DNA from: Mycolicibacterium thermoresistibile
GTDB lineage: Bacteria; Actinomycetota; Actinomycetes; Mycobacteriales; Mycobacteriaceae
Length of the DNA: 64,000 nt
Direction of reading: 5' to 3'
NCBI RefSeq assembly: GCF_900187065.1
Contig: NZ_LT906483.1
Location: 248,001-312,000, forward strand
Positions within the stretch are counted from its first letter, which is position 1. Every line of letters starts with the position of its first letter. The notes beneath the pieces were generated by a model, which was not told the origin of the DNA, ran no database searches, and saw nothing but the letters and a program-made list of their open reading frames with translations. Below are positions 8,577-16,442 of this stretch, piece by piece. Both the position numbers and the translations under genes were made by a program.

Positions 8577-8616
8577 GATGAGGGATCGGGGAGCCGAAGA
8601 TGAGCGATTTCTCATC
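8577..8616 (-). promoter_or_regulatory. GATGAG/CTCATC repeats upstream of the secreted-protein gene
   Basis: On the minus strand CTCATC occurs at 8604-8599 and 8582-8577, 22 bp apart (two 11-bp turns), with a weaker CTCCCC in between. An inverted copy makes the palindrome GATGAG-N6-CTCATC at 8599-8616. The same word is repeated at 5577-5607. Probable binding site of the adjacent response regulator. Confidence 0.5.
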
Positions 8617-8629
8617 GAGCGCATCGGCG

Positions 8630-9814
8630 TCATTCAGCCTGGGCCAGCCAGCGCCGCGCCAGCTCGAGCCGCGTCGCGGTGGCGTCGGCCCAGTGCGGAT
8701 GCTGGGTGCGAAACGGGCCGGTGGCCAGGCCCAGCAGCACGGCGGCGACGCGTCGGCGCAGGTCGGCGCCGTCGTGACGGCGGTCGGCGTGGTCGAGGAC
8801 CGCTTGGGCGTACCGGTCGGCGGCCGGATATGTGTGGGCGGCGACCACCAGGTGGCCGATGAGCGTGGCCCAGTCGTCGGCGCGCTCGCCGGGGCCGGCG
8901 GTGTCCACATCGAGCAGGCCGGTGACGCGGCCCCCGTCGGCGAGGAGTTGCCCCTCGTAGAAGTCCCCGTGAACCGGCACCGTCGGGGCCGAATGCGGCG
9001 GGGCCGTCCGCAGCCGATCGGCCACCTCGTCGACCATGCCGAGCAGGTCGTCTCGCCCCGCGGTGGTCTGGCGCAGGATCGCGGCGCTGTCGGCGGCGCC
9101 CTGCAGCTGGGTGCGCCGGCGCGGAAGTTCCGACAGCTCGGTCGGCAGCGCGTCGAGCAGTGCCGCCAGGGTGTCGGGGGTGGGCAGTGCGGCGTCGTCG
9201 GCGATCAGGGTGCGCAACGGGGTGCCGGGCGCTTCCGGGAGGACGAGCACGCCGTCGTCGGTGGACAGCAGCACCGGCGGCACCGGAACGTGGGCGCTGA
9301 GCAGCTCATGCCGGTCGATCAGGGCCCGGGCCGCCGCGGGCCGCACCACCTTGACGAACCATCTGCGCTGCCCATCGCGGAGTTCGATGACCGCACGCCG
9401 GCCGGGCCGGTAGCCGCGCACCGTCATCCGCACGGCCGGCGCGGTGGTCAGGCCGTGGTCCCGCAGCGCGGCCGCGGCCCGTGCCGGATCCCGCACGAAG
9501 TCGAGGCCGGGCAGCGCGGGGTCCTGCGGCCAGCGCCAGACCCCCACCTCGACGGGTTGACCGCGGTGCTCCCCGGCGACCACGGTCGCGCCCGGTGGAA
9601 TCCGGTCGGCCGTGGTGGCGACCAGCATCTCCATGCTGCGGCGGCCGTCGCCGCGGTGCACCTCGGCGCGGTAGCGCACCGCGACCGCACCGCTCGGTTG
9701 GACGTGGACGTTGACCGGTGCGAGCGCGGTGAGTTCGCCGCGGTACTCCGCGATCGCGGCGGCCAGCACCTCGGCGGCCTGCGGGCCGAGCAGCAGTTCC
9801 AGGGCGGGTGTCAC
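8630..9814 (-). CDS. Aminoglycoside/maltokinase-type phosphotransferase family protein
   Basis: A 394-residue protein with an APH/kinase-like C-terminal half. The catalytic loop is VPVHGDFYEGQLL (the HGD-x4-N motif with Gln in place of Asn), followed by GLLDVDTAGPGERADDWATL, the metal-binding segment. Before it comes a Lys-containing strand, RRWFVKVV, suited to ATP binding. The N-terminal half (about 1-150) is unlike antibiotic kinases. It may phosphorylate a sugar or another small metabolite; the substrate cannot be inferred. GTG 9814 is chosen because upstream sequence in the same frame is intergenic repeat. No operon partner is visible. Confidence 0.75.
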   Translation of the reverse strand: MTPALELLLGPQAAEVLAAAIAEYRGELTALAPVNVHVQPSGAVAVRYRAEVHRGDGRRSMEMLVATTADRIPPGATVVAGEHRGQPVEVGVWRWPQDPALPGLDFVRDPARAAAALRDHGLTTAPAVRMTVRGYRPGRRAVIELRDGQRRWFVKVVRPAAARALIDRHELLSAHVPVPPVLLSTDDGVLVLPEAPGTPLRTLIADDAALPTPDTLAALLDALPTELSELPRRRTQLQGAADSAAILRQTTAGRDDLLGMVDEVADRLRTAPPHSAPTVPVHGDFYEGQLLADGGRVTGLLDVDTAGPGERADDWATLIGHLVVAAHTYPAADRYAQAVLDHADRRHDGADLRRRVAAVLLGLATGPFRTQHPHWADATATRLELARRWLAQAE

Positions 9815-9829
9815 ATGTTCAGCCTGCCC

Positions 9830-10315
9830 CAGCCGCGCCGGAGGGTGGCTGTCGCGGGGGGTGTGCGGCTGTCGCGGGGGTGTGCGGCTGTCGCGGTGGG
9901 TCTGCGTGTACGGCGTCGAAAGTGCGGCTGCTGCGCGGATTCGGCCGAAACAGCACCGTGGCCGCACTGTCGGCTCGCTGGTCGCACTGTCGAGTCGGCC
10001 CGTGCACAACCGAGTCGGCCGGTGCAGAGCCGAATCAGCCTGTGCACGATCGGCGGGGCCGGCGCGCCGCCGCGAGGGTTCGGAGGTCATGCCGAGCTGG
10101 GGGAGCGGCCCGGGTATACGCCGAATGTGCGGCTGTCGCGGTGGGTGTGCGTGTACTGCGCCGAAAGTGCGGCTGCCGCGGTGGGTGTGCGTGTACTGAG
10201 TCGAATGTGACCGTGTTGCGCGAATCCGGCCGAAACCGCACCGTGGCCGCACTCTCAGATCGCCTGCTGCACAATCGAGTCGACCTACGCACAGTCGAGT
10301 CGCCGGGGGCACACA
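9830..10315. repeat. Degenerate intergenic repeat cluster
   Basis: A 579-nt gap between genes (9815-10393) is mostly repeats. The short unit is GTGCGGCTGTCGCGGTGGGT and variants, then a GTGTAC..CGAA.GTG linker, found at about 9856, 9877, 10127 and 10169. A longer segment of about 150 bp appears twice, at about 9886-10030 and 10164-10310. It runs from the short unit through GCCGAAAC, GCACCGTGGCCGCACT and a GAGTCG-rich end. Reading frames through it encode only repetitive Arg/His-rich peptides and look spurious. I see no terminal inverted repeats or transposase. Confidence 0.7.
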
Positions 10316-10320
10316 AACGA

Positions 10321-10357
10321 GGCGGCGGGCACCACCGACACGATGGCGCCCGCCGCC
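10321..10357 (-). terminator. Hairpin after the aldehyde dehydrogenase gene
   Basis: Arms GGCGGCGGGC (10321-10330) and GCCCGCCGCC (10348-10357), 10 bp perfect, with a 17-nt loop. It lies 37 nt beyond the stop codon of the minus-strand dehydrogenase gene. Confidence 0.65.
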
Positions 10358-10393
10358 CCTGGTTCAGCCCCGGGTTCCGCCCCAGCTCAGACG

Positions 10394-11866
10394 TCAGTCC
10401 TCGGGGGTGTACCCGAACGGCAGCAGCACACTCTTCTGCTGGCAGTACGCCTCGATGCCCTCGGGCCCGTTCTCCCGGCCGATGCCGGAGTTCTTGTACC
10501 CGCCGAACGGGGCACCCGGATCGAACGCGTACATGTTCACCGCATAGGTGCCGGTGCGGATCTTCGACGCGATCTCCAACGCCTTCGGGTAGTCCTGGGT
10601 GTAGACGCTGCCCGCCAACCCGTACACCGAGTCGTTGGCGATGCGCACCGCATCGTCCTCGTCCTCGTAGGGGATGATGCACAGCACCGGCCCGAAGATC
10701 TCCTCCTGGGCGATGGTCATCGAGTTGTCCACGTCGGCGAACACCGTGGGCTGTACGAACCAGCCGGAGTCCAGGCCCTCGGGCCGGCCGCCGCCGGTCA
10801 CCAGCCGCGCACCCTCCTCGATGCCCTTCTTGATGTAGCCCTCGACGCGTTCCCGCTGCTTCTCGCTGATCAGCGGCCCGATCGCGGTGTTGGGGTCGTC
10901 GGGCAGCCCGACCGGCATGGCGGCGACGAAGTTCGCGACCTTCTCGACCACCTCGTCATAACGCGACCGCGGCGCCAGGATGCGGGTCTGCCCCACACAG
11001 GCCTGACCGGAGTTCATCACCCCGGAGAACACCAGCATCGGCAGGGTGGCGTCCAGGTCGGCGTCCTCGAGGATGATCGCCGCGGACTTGCCGCCGAGTT
11101 CCAGCGTGCACGGCTTGAGATTCTCGGCGGCGATCTTGCCGATCTCCCTGCCCACCGCCGAGCTGCCGGTGAACGTGTACTTGTCCAGGTCCTTGTTGGA
11201 CGTCAGCGCCCGGCCGGTCTCCGCGCCGCCGGGCACCACCGACAGCACCCCCTCGGGCAGGCCCGCCTCGGCGAACACCTCGGCCAGCGCGTTGACGGTC
11301 AGCGGGGTCTCGGCGGCCGGCTTGAGCACCACCGTGCACCCCGCCAGCAGCGCCGGGCCGAGCTTGTTGGCCGCCAGGAAGAACGGCACATTCCAGGCCG
11401 CCACCGCGCCGACCACGCCGACCGGCTCGCGCAGCACCAGGGTCTGGCCGTAGATGCCGTCGCGGATGTCGCGCCACGGGAACTTGTCCGCCGCGGCGGC
11501 GTACCACTGCAGCGACGACAGCGCGGCGCCGTACTGCATCATGTCGATAATCGTTGTGGGCTGGCCGGTTTCGAGCTTGAGCAGATGCTTGAACTCGTCG
11601 ACCCGGTCCTCGATCAGCTTGACCGCGTTGGCGAGTACCGCCTGCCGCTCCTCCGGTGACATCCGCGGCCACGGCCCCTCGTCGAACGCCTTGCGGGCGG
11701 CCGCCACCGCGGCGTCGACGTCGGCCTTGGCGGCCAGCGGCACCTTGCCGACGTACTCGCCGGTGGCTGGGGAGCGCACTTCGATGACCTCGGACGACGA
11801 CGGCTGGACCCACTTGCCGCCGATGAAGAGCTTGTCCCATTCGGTCTTGTATGCGGTCTGCGTCAT
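10394..11866 (-). CDS. NAD(P)-dependent aldehyde dehydrogenase (Rv0223c-like)
   Basis: A 490-residue aldehyde dehydrogenase that oxidises an aldehyde to an acid in the cytosol. Seen: the Rossmann segment FTGSSAVGREIG, the general-base Glu in LELGGKSAAIILEDADLD, the nucleophile Cys in NSGQACVGQTRIL, and the late motif EEIFGPVLCIIPY. ATG 11866 has AAGGTGAG in good position; GTG 11875 is also in frame. Position between echA1 and the methyltransferase matches M. tuberculosis Rv0223c. A KstR-like box lies upstream (11898-11911). Rv0223c is, as I recall, in the cholesterol-repressor KstR regulon, so a role in sterol or side-chain catabolism is plausible. The substrate is unknown. Confidence 0.9.
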   Translation of the reverse strand: MTQTAYKTEWDKLFIGGKWVQPSSSEVIEVRSPATGEYVGKVPLAAKADVDAAVAAARKAFDEGPWPRMSPEERQAVLANAVKLIEDRVDEFKHLLKLETGQPTTIIDMMQYGAALSSLQWYAAAADKFPWRDIRDGIYGQTLVLREPVGVVGAVAAWNVPFFLAANKLGPALLAGCTVVLKPAAETPLTVNALAEVFAEAGLPEGVLSVVPGGAETGRALTSNKDLDKYTFTGSSAVGREIGKIAAENLKPCTLELGGKSAAIILEDADLDATLPMLVFSGVMNSGQACVGQTRILAPRSRYDEVVEKVANFVAAMPVGLPDDPNTAIGPLISEKQRERVEGYIKKGIEEGARLVTGGGRPEGLDSGWFVQPTVFADVDNSMTIAQEEIFGPVLCIIPYEDEDDAVRIANDSVYGLAGSVYTQDYPKALEIASKIRTGTYAVNMYAFDPGAPFGGYKNSGIGRENGPEGIEAYCQQKSVLLPFGYTPED

Positions 11867-11897
11867 GGCGCTCACCTTACCTAGCGAAACGCCAAAC

Positions 11898-11911
11898 GAG
11901 AACCTGTTTCA
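11898..11911 (-). promoter_or_regulatory. KstR-like operator
   Basis: GAGAACCTGTTTCA keeps the AGAAC-N2-GTT core of the published KstR palindrome (AGAAC-N2-GTTCT) and departs at two outer bases. It lies 32-45 bp upstream of the aldehyde dehydrogenase start, between that gene and the methyltransferase stop. Assignment rests on the motif and on the Rv0223c precedent. Confidence 0.5.
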
Positions 11912-12727
11912 ATTGACGATCTCCGGCGGGCTCAAGACCAGCACCAGATTGCTCACCAGGAACTCCCGCACCACCGGGGCCCGGGTCAGCCACCAACCCC
12001 ATTTCGGGTGGTAGCGCGGGAAAGCGGCGAGCAGCGCGCCGGTGGCGGCGGCCCACCGCAACCCGTCGGCGGCCGACACCGCGAACAGCGACGAGCCGTA
12101 GTCGTTCTTGGGCCGGTGACCGTGCCTGCGGGCGTAGCGGTCGGCGGCGCGGCGCCCGCCCAGGTAGTGCCACAGACCGGTCTCATGCCCGCCGAACGGC
12201 CCGAGCCACACCGTGTACGACAGCACCGCCAGCCCGCCCGGCCTGGTGACCCGCAGCATCTCGCGGCCCAGCAGCCACGGCTGCGGCACATGTTCGGCGA
12301 CATTGGACGACAGGCAGATGTCCACGCTGGCGTCGGCGAACGGCAACGCCATCCCGGACGCCCGCACGAACGTGCCGGCGGCGGGGTCATCTTCCGGGCA
12401 CTCCACGGCCGGGCCGGCGTGGATCTCCCGGGGATCCGGTTCGACGCCGATGTAGCGCATGCCGGCCCGGGCGAAGGCCGCCGCGAAGTAGCCGGGCCCG
12501 CCGCCGACGTCGAGCACCGTGCGCCCGGCCGGGTCGGAGCCGGTGGCGGCCCGCCACAGATCGGCGACCAGGGCCGCGGTGTCGTCGGCCAGGGCGCCGT
12601 AGAACCGGGCCGGATCGGACTGTTCGAACCGGAACTCGCTGAGCAGCCGCACCGACCGCCGCAGGGTCGCCCGGCGGGCGAACAGCTCGGTGACGTCGCG
12701 ACGGGCGGCAGCCCGGGGAGCATCCAT
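11909..12727 (-). CDS. mtrP: SAM-dependent methyltransferase, MtrP/Rv0224c-like
   Basis: A 272-residue class I methyltransferase. The SAM-binding motif is VLDVGGGPGYFAAAFA near residue 73, with the acidic IGVEPDP strand after it, FVRASGMALPFADASVDICL and the post-II motif VTRPGGLAVLSY. The C-terminal part carries a Trp/Tyr-rich stretch (GHETGLWHYLGG). As I recall, the corynebacterial ortholog MtrP is needed for efficient trehalose-mycolate transport, which suits the nearby tmaT. ATG 12727 follows TAGGGT by 7 nt, so the message is probably leaderless. It is divergent from the glycosyltransferase. The methylated substrate is not known. Confidence 0.85.
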   Translation of the reverse strand: MDAPRAAARRDVTELFARRATLRRSVRLLSEFRFEQSDPARFYGALADDTAALVADLWRAATGSDPAGRTVLDVGGGPGYFAAAFARAGMRYIGVEPDPREIHAGPAVECPEDDPAAGTFVRASGMALPFADASVDICLSSNVAEHVPQPWLLGREMLRVTRPGGLAVLSYTVWLGPFGGHETGLWHYLGGRRAADRYARRHGHRPKNDYGSSLFAVSAADGLRWAAATGALLAAFPRYHPKWGWWLTRAPVVREFLVSNLVLVLSPPEIVN

Positions 12728-12734
12728 CCAGACC

Positions 12735-12755
12735 ACCCTATGCAGCGGTTAAGCT
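12735..12755. promoter_or_regulatory. Back-to-back leaderless promoters of mtrP and the GT4 gene
   Basis: On the minus strand TAGGGT (12740-12735) is 7 nt before ATG 12727. On the plus strand TAAGCT (12750-12755) is 7 nt before ATG 12763. Both match TANNNT with leaderless spacing, and the two genes are only 35 nt apart. Confidence 0.6.
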
Positions 12756-12762
12756 GGCCCGG

Positions 12763-13950
12763 ATGTCTGCCCGCCGAACCCGCCCCGGCTGCTCGCGTCC
12801 GCGGGTCCGCTCGGTGCTGCTGCTGTGCTGGCGGGACACCGGCCATCCGCAGGGTGGCGGCAGCGAGACCTATCTGCAGCGCATCGGCGCCCAGCTGGCC
12901 GCGTCCGGGATGCGGGTGACGCTGCGCACCGCCCGCTACCGCGGCGCGCCCCGCCGCGAGATCGCCGACGGGGTGCACATCAACCGCGCGGGCGGCCGCT
13001 ACACCGTCTATCCGCGGGCGTTGCTCGCGATGGCCGCGGCCCGGCTCGGCCTGGGCCCGCTGCGGCACGTCCGCCCCGATGTGGTGGTCGACACCCAGAA
13101 CGGGGTGCCGTTCCTGGCCCGGCTGGTGTTCGGCCGCCGGGTGGCGGTGCTGGTGCACCACTGCCACCGCGAGCTGTGGCCGGTGGCCGGACCGGTGCTG
13201 GGCCGGGTGGGCTGGTATGTGGAGTCGACGATCTCCCCACGCGCCCACCGCGGCCACCAGTACGTCACGGTGTCGCTGCCGTCGGCGCGCGATCTGATGG
13301 ATCTCGGGGTGCCGCCCGGGCACATCGCGGTGGTGCGCAACGGGCTGGACGAGGCCCCGCCGGACACGCTGGCCGTGCCGCGCTCGGCCACACCGCGGCT
13401 GGTGGTGCTGTCCCGGCTGGTGCCGCACAAGCAGATCGAGGACGCGCTGGAGGCGGTGGCCCGGTTGCGGCCCCGGATCCCGGAGTTGCACCTGGACGTC
13501 CTCGGCGACGGGTGGTGGGCCGACCGGCTGGTCGACCATGCCCGGTCACTCGGCATCGCCGACGCGGTGACCTTCCACGGGCACGTCGACGACGAGACCA
13601 AACACCGTGTGCTGCAACAAAGCTGGGTGCACGTCATGCCGTCCCGCAAGGAGGGCTGGGGGCTGGCGGTCACCGAGGCCGGCCAGCACGCGGTGCCCAC
13701 GGTCGGTTACCGGTCATCGGGCGGGCTGACCGATTCGATCGTCGACGGGGTCACCGGGCTGCTGGTCGACGACCGGGCCGAGCTGGTGGGGGCGCTGGAG
13801 CGGCTGCTGACCGATCCGGTGCTGCTCGCCGAACTCGGCGCCAAGGCCCAGGCGCGCAGCCGGGAGTTCTCCTGGCGGCAGAGCGCCGAGGCGATGCGCA
13901 CGGTGCTGCAATCGGTGTACGACGGCCGGCGGGTCAGCGGTCTGATCTGA
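12763..13950 (+). CDS. GT4-family glycosyltransferase (Rv0225-like)
   Basis: A 395-residue GT-B enzyme, expected to transfer a sugar from a nucleotide- or lipid-linked donor at the cytoplasmic face. The N-terminal Rossmann half opens RSVLLLCWRDTGHPQGGGSE, the usual acceptor-side glycine loop. The C-terminal half has VVLSRLVPHKQIEDALEAVA and the donor-binding MPSRKEGWGLAVTEAGQHAV with the E-x7-E pattern. The position matches Rv0225, part of an envelope locus with mtrP and the Rv0226c/Rv0227c/tmaT genes. Promoter evidence favours ATG 12763. The glycan made is unknown. Confidence 0.85.
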   Translation: MSARRTRPGCSRPRVRSVLLLCWRDTGHPQGGGSETYLQRIGAQLAASGMRVTLRTARYRGAPRREIADGVHINRAGGRYTVYPRALLAMAAARLGLGPLRHVRPDVVVDTQNGVPFLARLVFGRRVAVLVHHCHRELWPVAGPVLGRVGWYVESTISPRAHRGHQYVTVSLPSARDLMDLGVPPGHIAVVRNGLDEAPPDTLAVPRSATPRLVVLSRLVPHKQIEDALEAVARLRPRIPELHLDVLGDGWWADRLVDHARSLGIADAVTFHGHVDDETKHRVLQQSWVHVMPSRKEGWGLAVTEAGQHAVPTVGYRSSGGLTDSIVDGVTGLLVDDRAELVGALERLLTDPVLLAELGAKAQARSREFSWRQSAEAMRTVLQSVYDGRRVSGLI

Positions 13951-13979
13951 CCGCGATCGTCTTCGCACCGGAGTCCGGC

Positions 13980-15149
13980 TCAGCGGGCCTTGCCGGTGCG
14001 GCCGTTGCCGATCTTGACCGTCGGCGACGATCCGCGCCCGCCCGCACCCGCCGTCGAACCACGGGTGCTGAGACCCGACCCGGCCGAGCGTGCGCCCGAC
14101 CCAGCCGATCCGGCCGATCCGGCCGATCCGGAGGACGGCGAGGTGGCCGCGGCACCGGACTGCGCGCCGCCCCGGCGCACCTGCGGTCGGTTGCGGCCCG
14201 ACTCCGCCGGCAGCGTGCCCGACTGTTCCGACGGGGCGGTGGCGGCCGGCGCGGCCACCGTGCGGACCGGTACCCGCCGTGCCGGCGGCGGATTGATCGG
14301 CGGCAGGTAACCGGGCGGCTCCCCGGTGGCGTAGGCCTGCGCCCAGCCCAGCACGTTCTCGGTGTAGGCCATCGAGTTGTTGTATCGCAGCACCGCGCTG
14401 ACCAGTGCCGACCGATCACGCAGGTCGGCGCCGCCGCTGCACAGATAATGGGCGGCGGCCAGGGTGGCGTCGAACAGGTTCTGCGGGTCGGCCCGGCCGT
14501 CGTGGTCGCCGTCCACCCCGAACAGCTCCCAGGTGCCGGGTAGGAACTGCATCGGACCCATGGCACGGGCATACACGGTCCGTCCGTTGGCCTGACCGGC
14601 GACGATGATCTCGTTGCCGGGCAGCGAGCCGTCCAGGGTCGGCCCGAAGATCGGGTCGACGGCGGTGCCGCGGTGGTCGACGGCCCCGCCGAACGCGTGC
14701 CGGGACTCGATGTAGCCGATGCCGGCGAGCAGGTTCCAGCTGAGGTGGCAGCCGGGATGGGTGCGGGCCATGACACCGTCGGCGTTGCGGTAGGCGGCGA
14801 GCGCGACGGCGGGAATGTGCAACCGGCCCGGCTCGGTGACCGCGGCGGGTGGTGGCGGGCCGACGGCCTCGGTCAGTAGCCGCGGGTTCGCGGCCGTGTC
14901 CGTCGGGGACTCCGCGGTCCACCCCGGTGGGAGCACCGGCTGCGGGGTCACCGCGGCGGCGGTCCGGACCTCCGGATCGTCGAGGACCGCGACGATGACA
15001 CTGGGCGCGGCCACCACCGCGCCGGCGATCAGCACACGGGTGACGCTCGCCAATCCGCTGAGCGGCAGTCGAACTGCCCCCTGGATCCGGCGCAGCAGGC
15101 GGCCGGCCCGGGCGGCGGTCGGCGCGGGTGCGCCCTCCACCGTCTGCAT
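13980..15149 (-). CDS. Lytic murein transglycosylase (MltB/SLT2-like), membrane anchored
   Basis: A 389-residue peptidoglycan-cleaving enzyme. A hydrophobic segment at about 40-60 (VLIAGAVVAAPSVIVAVL) anchors or exports it. The catalytic domain (about 110-285) has NLLAGIGYIESRH with the acid Glu, then GPMQFLPGTWELFGVDGDHD and DATLAAAHYLC, all SLT2 hallmarks. The C-terminal 100 residues are a low-complexity Ser/Gly/Ala tail with SAGSAGSAGSG repeats. ATG 15149 has GAGGA about 8 nt upstream; GTG 15164 is possible. No such gene lies between Rv0225 and Rv0226c in M. tuberculosis as I recall, so this is an insertion relative to that order. Confidence 0.85.
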   Translation of the reverse strand: MQTVEGAPAPTAARAGRLLRRIQGAVRLPLSGLASVTRVLIAGAVVAAPSVIVAVLDDPEVRTAAAVTPQPVLPPGWTAESPTDTAANPRLLTEAVGPPPPAAVTEPGRLHIPAVALAAYRNADGVMARTHPGCHLSWNLLAGIGYIESRHAFGGAVDHRGTAVDPIFGPTLDGSLPGNEIIVAGQANGRTVYARAMGPMQFLPGTWELFGVDGDHDGRADPQNLFDATLAAAHYLCSGGADLRDRSALVSAVLRYNNSMAYTENVLGWAQAYATGEPPGYLPPINPPPARRVPVRTVAAPAATAPSEQSGTLPAESGRNRPQVRRGGAQSGAAATSPSSGSAGSAGSAGSGARSAGSGLSTRGSTAGAGGRGSSPTVKIGNGRTGKAR

Positions 15150-15338
15150 CGATCCCGTCCTCACCGTCGCAACGTCGCTTCTGTGATCGCCGTCTGAAGC
15201 ATAGGTGCTTGTCCGCGCAAATTGAACGAGGGGTCATTTTGCTGGGGTCGATTCGCGGTGCGTGATCGCGAGACCATTCGCAGGATTCCGGCCCGCACCG
15301 CGGGTTCAGCGGCGCCCGGAATCGGGTATGTGCGCGAC

Positions 15339-15818
15339 GTGCAGACCTTCTTGCCCTATCCCGGGTTCACCGACACCGCCCTGGTGCTCGACGCGCGCCG
15401 GCTCGGAAAGCAGCGGGTGGAGACCATCCAGGTGGTGCGGGCGCTGACCGTGCCCGGCTACGGCTGGCGGCACCATCCCGCCGCGGCGATGTGGGCCGGG
15501 TACGAAGAGGCGCTGGTGCGCTACGGGCTGGACATCTGCGCGGTCTGGTCGCGATCCGGCCGCGCCGACACCTGCGCCGCGACCCTGGCGCGCGATCTGC
15601 GGGCGGGCACCGGCCTGAGAACGGTCCGCGACCAGGCCGACCTCGCCGCCGCGGGGGAGCTGCCGCTGTGGCTCGGCGACCACGATTTCCACCGCGCCCA
15701 CCAGTCCGCGCTGGTCCGTAAGGACCCGCGGCATTACCGGCAGTTCTTCCCCGACGTGCCCGACGACCTGCCGTACCGGTGGCCGGTGTCGGATCGAAGT
15801 CGGCGGATCCCGGCATGA
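15339..15818 (+). CDS. MSMEG_6728-type pyrimidine-dimer DNA glycosylase-like protein
   Basis: A 159-residue protein beginning VQTFLPYPGFTDTALVLDARRLGKQRVE, the signature opening of the MSMEG_6728/DUF family distantly related to T4 endonuclease V. The Arg/Lys cluster RRLGKQR would correspond to the DNA-binding region. It also has AALARYG-type and HQSALVRKDPRHYRQFF segments. Start taken at GTG 15339 because the family begins with this segment; the frame is open further upstream. It may excise UV photoproducts, which would suit a locus that also makes light-protective carotenoids, but that link is inference. Confidence 0.7.
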   Translation: MQTFLPYPGFTDTALVLDARRLGKQRVETIQVVRALTVPGYGWRHHPAAAMWAGYEEALVRYGLDICAVWSRSGRADTCAATLARDLRAGTGLRTVRDQADLAAAGELPLWLGDHDFHRAHQSALVRKDPRHYRQFFPDVPDDLPYRWPVSDRSRRIPA

Positions 15819-15902
15819 TCGGATGCCGGCTGGGTATCTCTACGGCGTCAGCACGACGTTGCTGAGCAACCGCACCCCGGGCGCCGAGCGGAGGAGCTGC
15901 CG

Positions 15903-16442
15903 ATGACGGTCGTCGACACCGAAGAATTCGTCGTACTGCTCGACGAGCAGGGCCGACAGGTGGGCACCGCCCCGAAAGTATCGGTCCACCACCAGGACAC
16001 CCCGCTGCACCTGGGTTTCTCCTGCTACCTTCTCGACGGCGACGGCAGGGTCCTGCTCACCCGGCGCGCCCTGGTCAAACGCACCTGGCCGGGAGTGTGG
16101 ACCAACTCCTGTTGCGGCCATCCCGGTCCCGGCGAACCGATCGAGGAAGCGGTGCGCCGCCGGGCCCACCACGAACTGGGGCTGCGGATCGAGGAACCGG
16201 TGTGTGTGCTGCCGGACTTCCGCTACCACGCGGTGGCCGCCGACGGCACCGCGGAGAACGAGATCTGCCCGGTGTTCGTGGCCCGTGCCGACGGTCCGGT
16301 CCGCCCGGCAGCCGACGAGGTGATGGATTGGCGGTGGGTGCGGTGGCAGGAGTTGCGCGCCGCCGCGGAGCTGCCGTGGTCGATCAGCCCGTGGGCCGCC
16401 GTCCAGATCCCGCTACTGCACGACACCGGCGCCGTCGGCTGA
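15903..16442 (+). CDS. idi: Isopentenyl-diphosphate delta-isomerase, type I
   Basis: A 179-residue Nudix-fold enzyme interconverting isopentenyl and dimethylallyl diphosphate, the C5 starter balance for isoprenoids. Catalytic Cys is in WTNSCCGHPGPGE; the Nudix-like EEAVRRRAHHELGL and the catalytic Glu segment ENEICPVFVA follow, with the metal-site His in the CGHP and QDTPLHLGFS segments. GGAGGAG is well placed before ATG 15903. It converges with the Rieske gene (30-bp overlap), next to the carotenoid operon it would feed. Confidence 0.93.
   Translation: MTVVDTEEFVVLLDEQGRQVGTAPKVSVHHQDTPLHLGFSCYLLDGDGRVLLTRRALVKRTWPGVWTNSCCGHPGPGEPIEEAVRRRAHHELGLRIEEPVCVLPDFRYHAVAADGTAENEICPVFVARADGPVRPAADEVMDWRWVRWQELRAAAELPWSISPWAAVQIPLLHDTGAVG

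Noticed and set aside
9830..10315. Possible CRISPR array
   Set aside because: Units are degenerate and irregularly spaced, with no unique spacers of constant length and no cas genes.
9808..10677. Arg/His-rich frames running through the intergenic repeats on both strands
   Set aside because: They encode only the repeat, lack ribosome sites and run into flanking genes in the wrong frame.
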